A stretch of DNA of 6,056 bases, taken from the NCBI GenBank assembly GCA_003694325.1, contig RFKJ01000859.1, forward strand, positions 1-6,056, given 5' to 3'. Each line of letters begins with the position of its first letter. Positions within the stretch are counted from its first letter, which is position 1. Of this stretch, positions 5,040 to 6,056 are shown piece after piece. Position numbers and translations under genes: made by a program. This DNA is from Deltaproteobacteria bacterium. GTDB lineage: Bacteria; Myxococcota_A; UBA796; UBA2385. The notes beneath the pieces were generated by a model. The model was not told where the DNA came from. It did not search any database and saw only the letters and a list, made by a program, of their open reading frames with translations.

Positions 5040-6056
5040 ATGCCCCCCCCACCGCGAGCGGCCACGGCCGCGCCACCGCCCCCCTCGCGTCGCCGATTCC
5101 GCCGCCACCTCCGCGGCGGCGCCGCGGTCCTGTCATCGGCCGGCCTGCTCGCCGTGCTCGGGCTCCTCGCCGACGGCTGGACCGCCTTCGGCCACCGGGC
5201 CACCGGCGGCGAGCGCCTGGCGCGGATGCACCGCTCACCCCAGTGGACCGGCAAGCGATTCGAGAACCCCGAGCCACTGTGGAACGACTTCCTCGGCATG
5301 CTGACGGCGTTCGGCCGCACCAGCCCCGTCGCCGAGCCCGACAGCCCGCTGCCCGTCGTCCGCGGCGCCCAGGGACGCTTCGATACCTTCCCCGCCAGCG
5401 GCGTCCGCGTCACCTGGCTCGGCCACTCCACGACGCTGATCGAGGTCGACGGCAAGCGCTTCCTCACCGACCCGATCTTCGGCGGCCGGGCCTCGCCCTT
5501 CGACTGGGTCGGACCCAAGACCTGGTACGACCCGCCCATCCCCCTCGACGAGCTGCCCCCCATCGACGCCGTCCTCATCTCGCACGACCACTACGACCAC
5601 CTCCAGATGTCGACGATCCAGGCGCTGCGCGACACGGACACGCCGTTCGTCGTGCCCCTCGGCGTGGGCGCCCACCTGGAGTACTGGGGCATCGACCCGG
5701 CCCGCATCACCGAGCTGGACTGGTGGGAGTCGACCCGGTTCGGCGACGTGGAGGTCACCGCGACCCCCGCCCGCCACGCCTCGGGCCGCTTCCTCACCGA
5801 CCGCAACGCCACCCTGTGGGCCGGCTACGCCGTCGCCGGCCCGGCCCACCGCGTCTTCTTCTCGGGCGACACCGGCCTGTTCCCCGGCATGAAGGAGATC
5901 GGCGAGCGCCTGGGCCCATTCGACATCGCCATGGTCGAGGTGGGGGCCTACGACAAGACCTGGCCCGACTGGCACAGCGGTCCCGAACAGGCGGTCCTCG
6001 CCCACCAGTGGCTGCGGGGCGAGGTCTTCCTCCCCATCCACTGGGGGCTGTGGAGC
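5040..6056 (+). CDS. Metallo-beta-lactamase-fold hydrolase, NAPE-phospholipase D-like (3' end cut by window)
   Basis: The frame is open from ATG 5040 to the last base (339 codons, no stop), so the C-terminus is missing. The catalytic domain begins near residue 122. It shows VTWLGHSTTLIEVDG (124-138), FLTDPIF (141-147), the zinc motif HDHYDH (182-187), ELDWWE (225-230), His246, SGDTG (275-279) and PIHWG (332-336). The order and wording closely follow mammalian NAPE-PLD, a zinc phosphodiesterase that releases N-acylethanolamines from N-acyl-phosphatidylethanolamine, and the bacterial RomA/COG2220 group. The metal-ligand set is complete. Residues 1-26 are Pro- and Arg-rich with SRRRFRR (16-22), then a hydrophobic stretch to about 44, so the protein is membrane-anchored or Tat-exported with its active site probably outside the cytoplasm. 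It is divergent from the tetR gene across an operator-like repeat. Phospholipase activity is inferred from family resemblance only; other phosphodiester or lactone substrates are possible. Confidence 0.9.
   Translation, partial: MPPPPRAATAAPPPPSRRRFRRHLRGGAAVLSSAGLLAVLGLLADGWTAFGHRATGGERLARMHRSPQWTGKRFENPEPLWNDFLGMLTAFGRTSPVAEPDSPLPVVRGAQGRFDTFPASGVRVTWLGHSTTLIEVDGKRFLTDPIFGGRASPFDWVGPKTWYDPPIPLDELPPIDAVLISHDHYDHLQMSTIQALRDTDTPFVVPLGVGAHLEYWGIDPARITELDWWESTRFGDVEVTATPARHASGRFLTDRNATLWAGYAVAGPAHRVFFSGDTGLFPGMKEIGERLGPFDIAMVEVGAYDKTWPDWHSGPEQAVLAHQWLRGEVFLPIHWGLWS

Noticed and set aside
4351..5277. Minus-strand frame crossing the tetR gene and the intergenic operator
   Set aside because: Ser/Arg/Pro-rich in the wrong frame of a clear TetR gene, and it would run through the promoter region.
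5235..6041. Minus-strand frame of 268 codons opposite the metallo-beta-lactamase-fold gene
   Set aside because: It is the antisense of the zinc-hydrolase coding sequence; the plus strand carries the ribosome site, promoter and conserved motifs.

Overview
The window is high-GC bacterial DNA whose real genes use G or C at almost every third codon position. It shows GTG and TTG starts, 4-base stop/start overlaps and AGGAG/GGAG ribosome sites. Together these fit a high-GC bacterium, most likely an actinobacterium, but no rRNA or marker gene is present to fix the taxon. Six protein-coding genes fill nearly all of it. I see no tRNA, rRNA, CRISPR array, transposase or integrase, and no gene-free stretch longer than about 100 bases.

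Left block (1-3673, all on +): an MscS-type mechanosensitive channel (its frame is open to the left edge, so the 5' end may be missing), a SulP/SLC26 anion permease with a C-terminal STAS domain, and an exported metallophosphoesterase of the purple acid phosphatase type. The phosphatase start lies inside the end of the permease gene, so those two are probably translationally coupled. The three look like an envelope and ion-handling operon: pressure-release channel, inorganic anion uptake, and extracytoplasmic phosphate ester cleavage. The first gap is 95 bases, so the MscS gene may be a separate unit.

Convergent junction (3674-3725): 52 bases holding a short G-rich element repeated at an exact 20-base period, with no clear terminator.

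Right block (3726-6056): a divergent regulatory module. On the minus strand, a TetR-family repressor and a Rossmann-fold NAD(P)-binding protein overlap by 4 bases. On the plus strand, facing away, is a metallo-beta-lactamase-fold hydrolase closely resembling NAPE-phospholipase D, with an N-terminal membrane or Tat-like segment, cut by the right edge after 339 codons. Between the divergent starts lies a perfect 9+9 base inverted repeat (4986-5013). Promoter-like hexamers are embedded in it in both directions, so one TetR site could control both transcripts. This module is the most interesting part of the window. It parallels the enterobacterial ramR-romA arrangement (a TetR repressor divergent from a metallo-beta-lactamase-fold gene), here with an added dehydrogenase-like gene. 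All gene families are known. Nothing in the window proves a new system.
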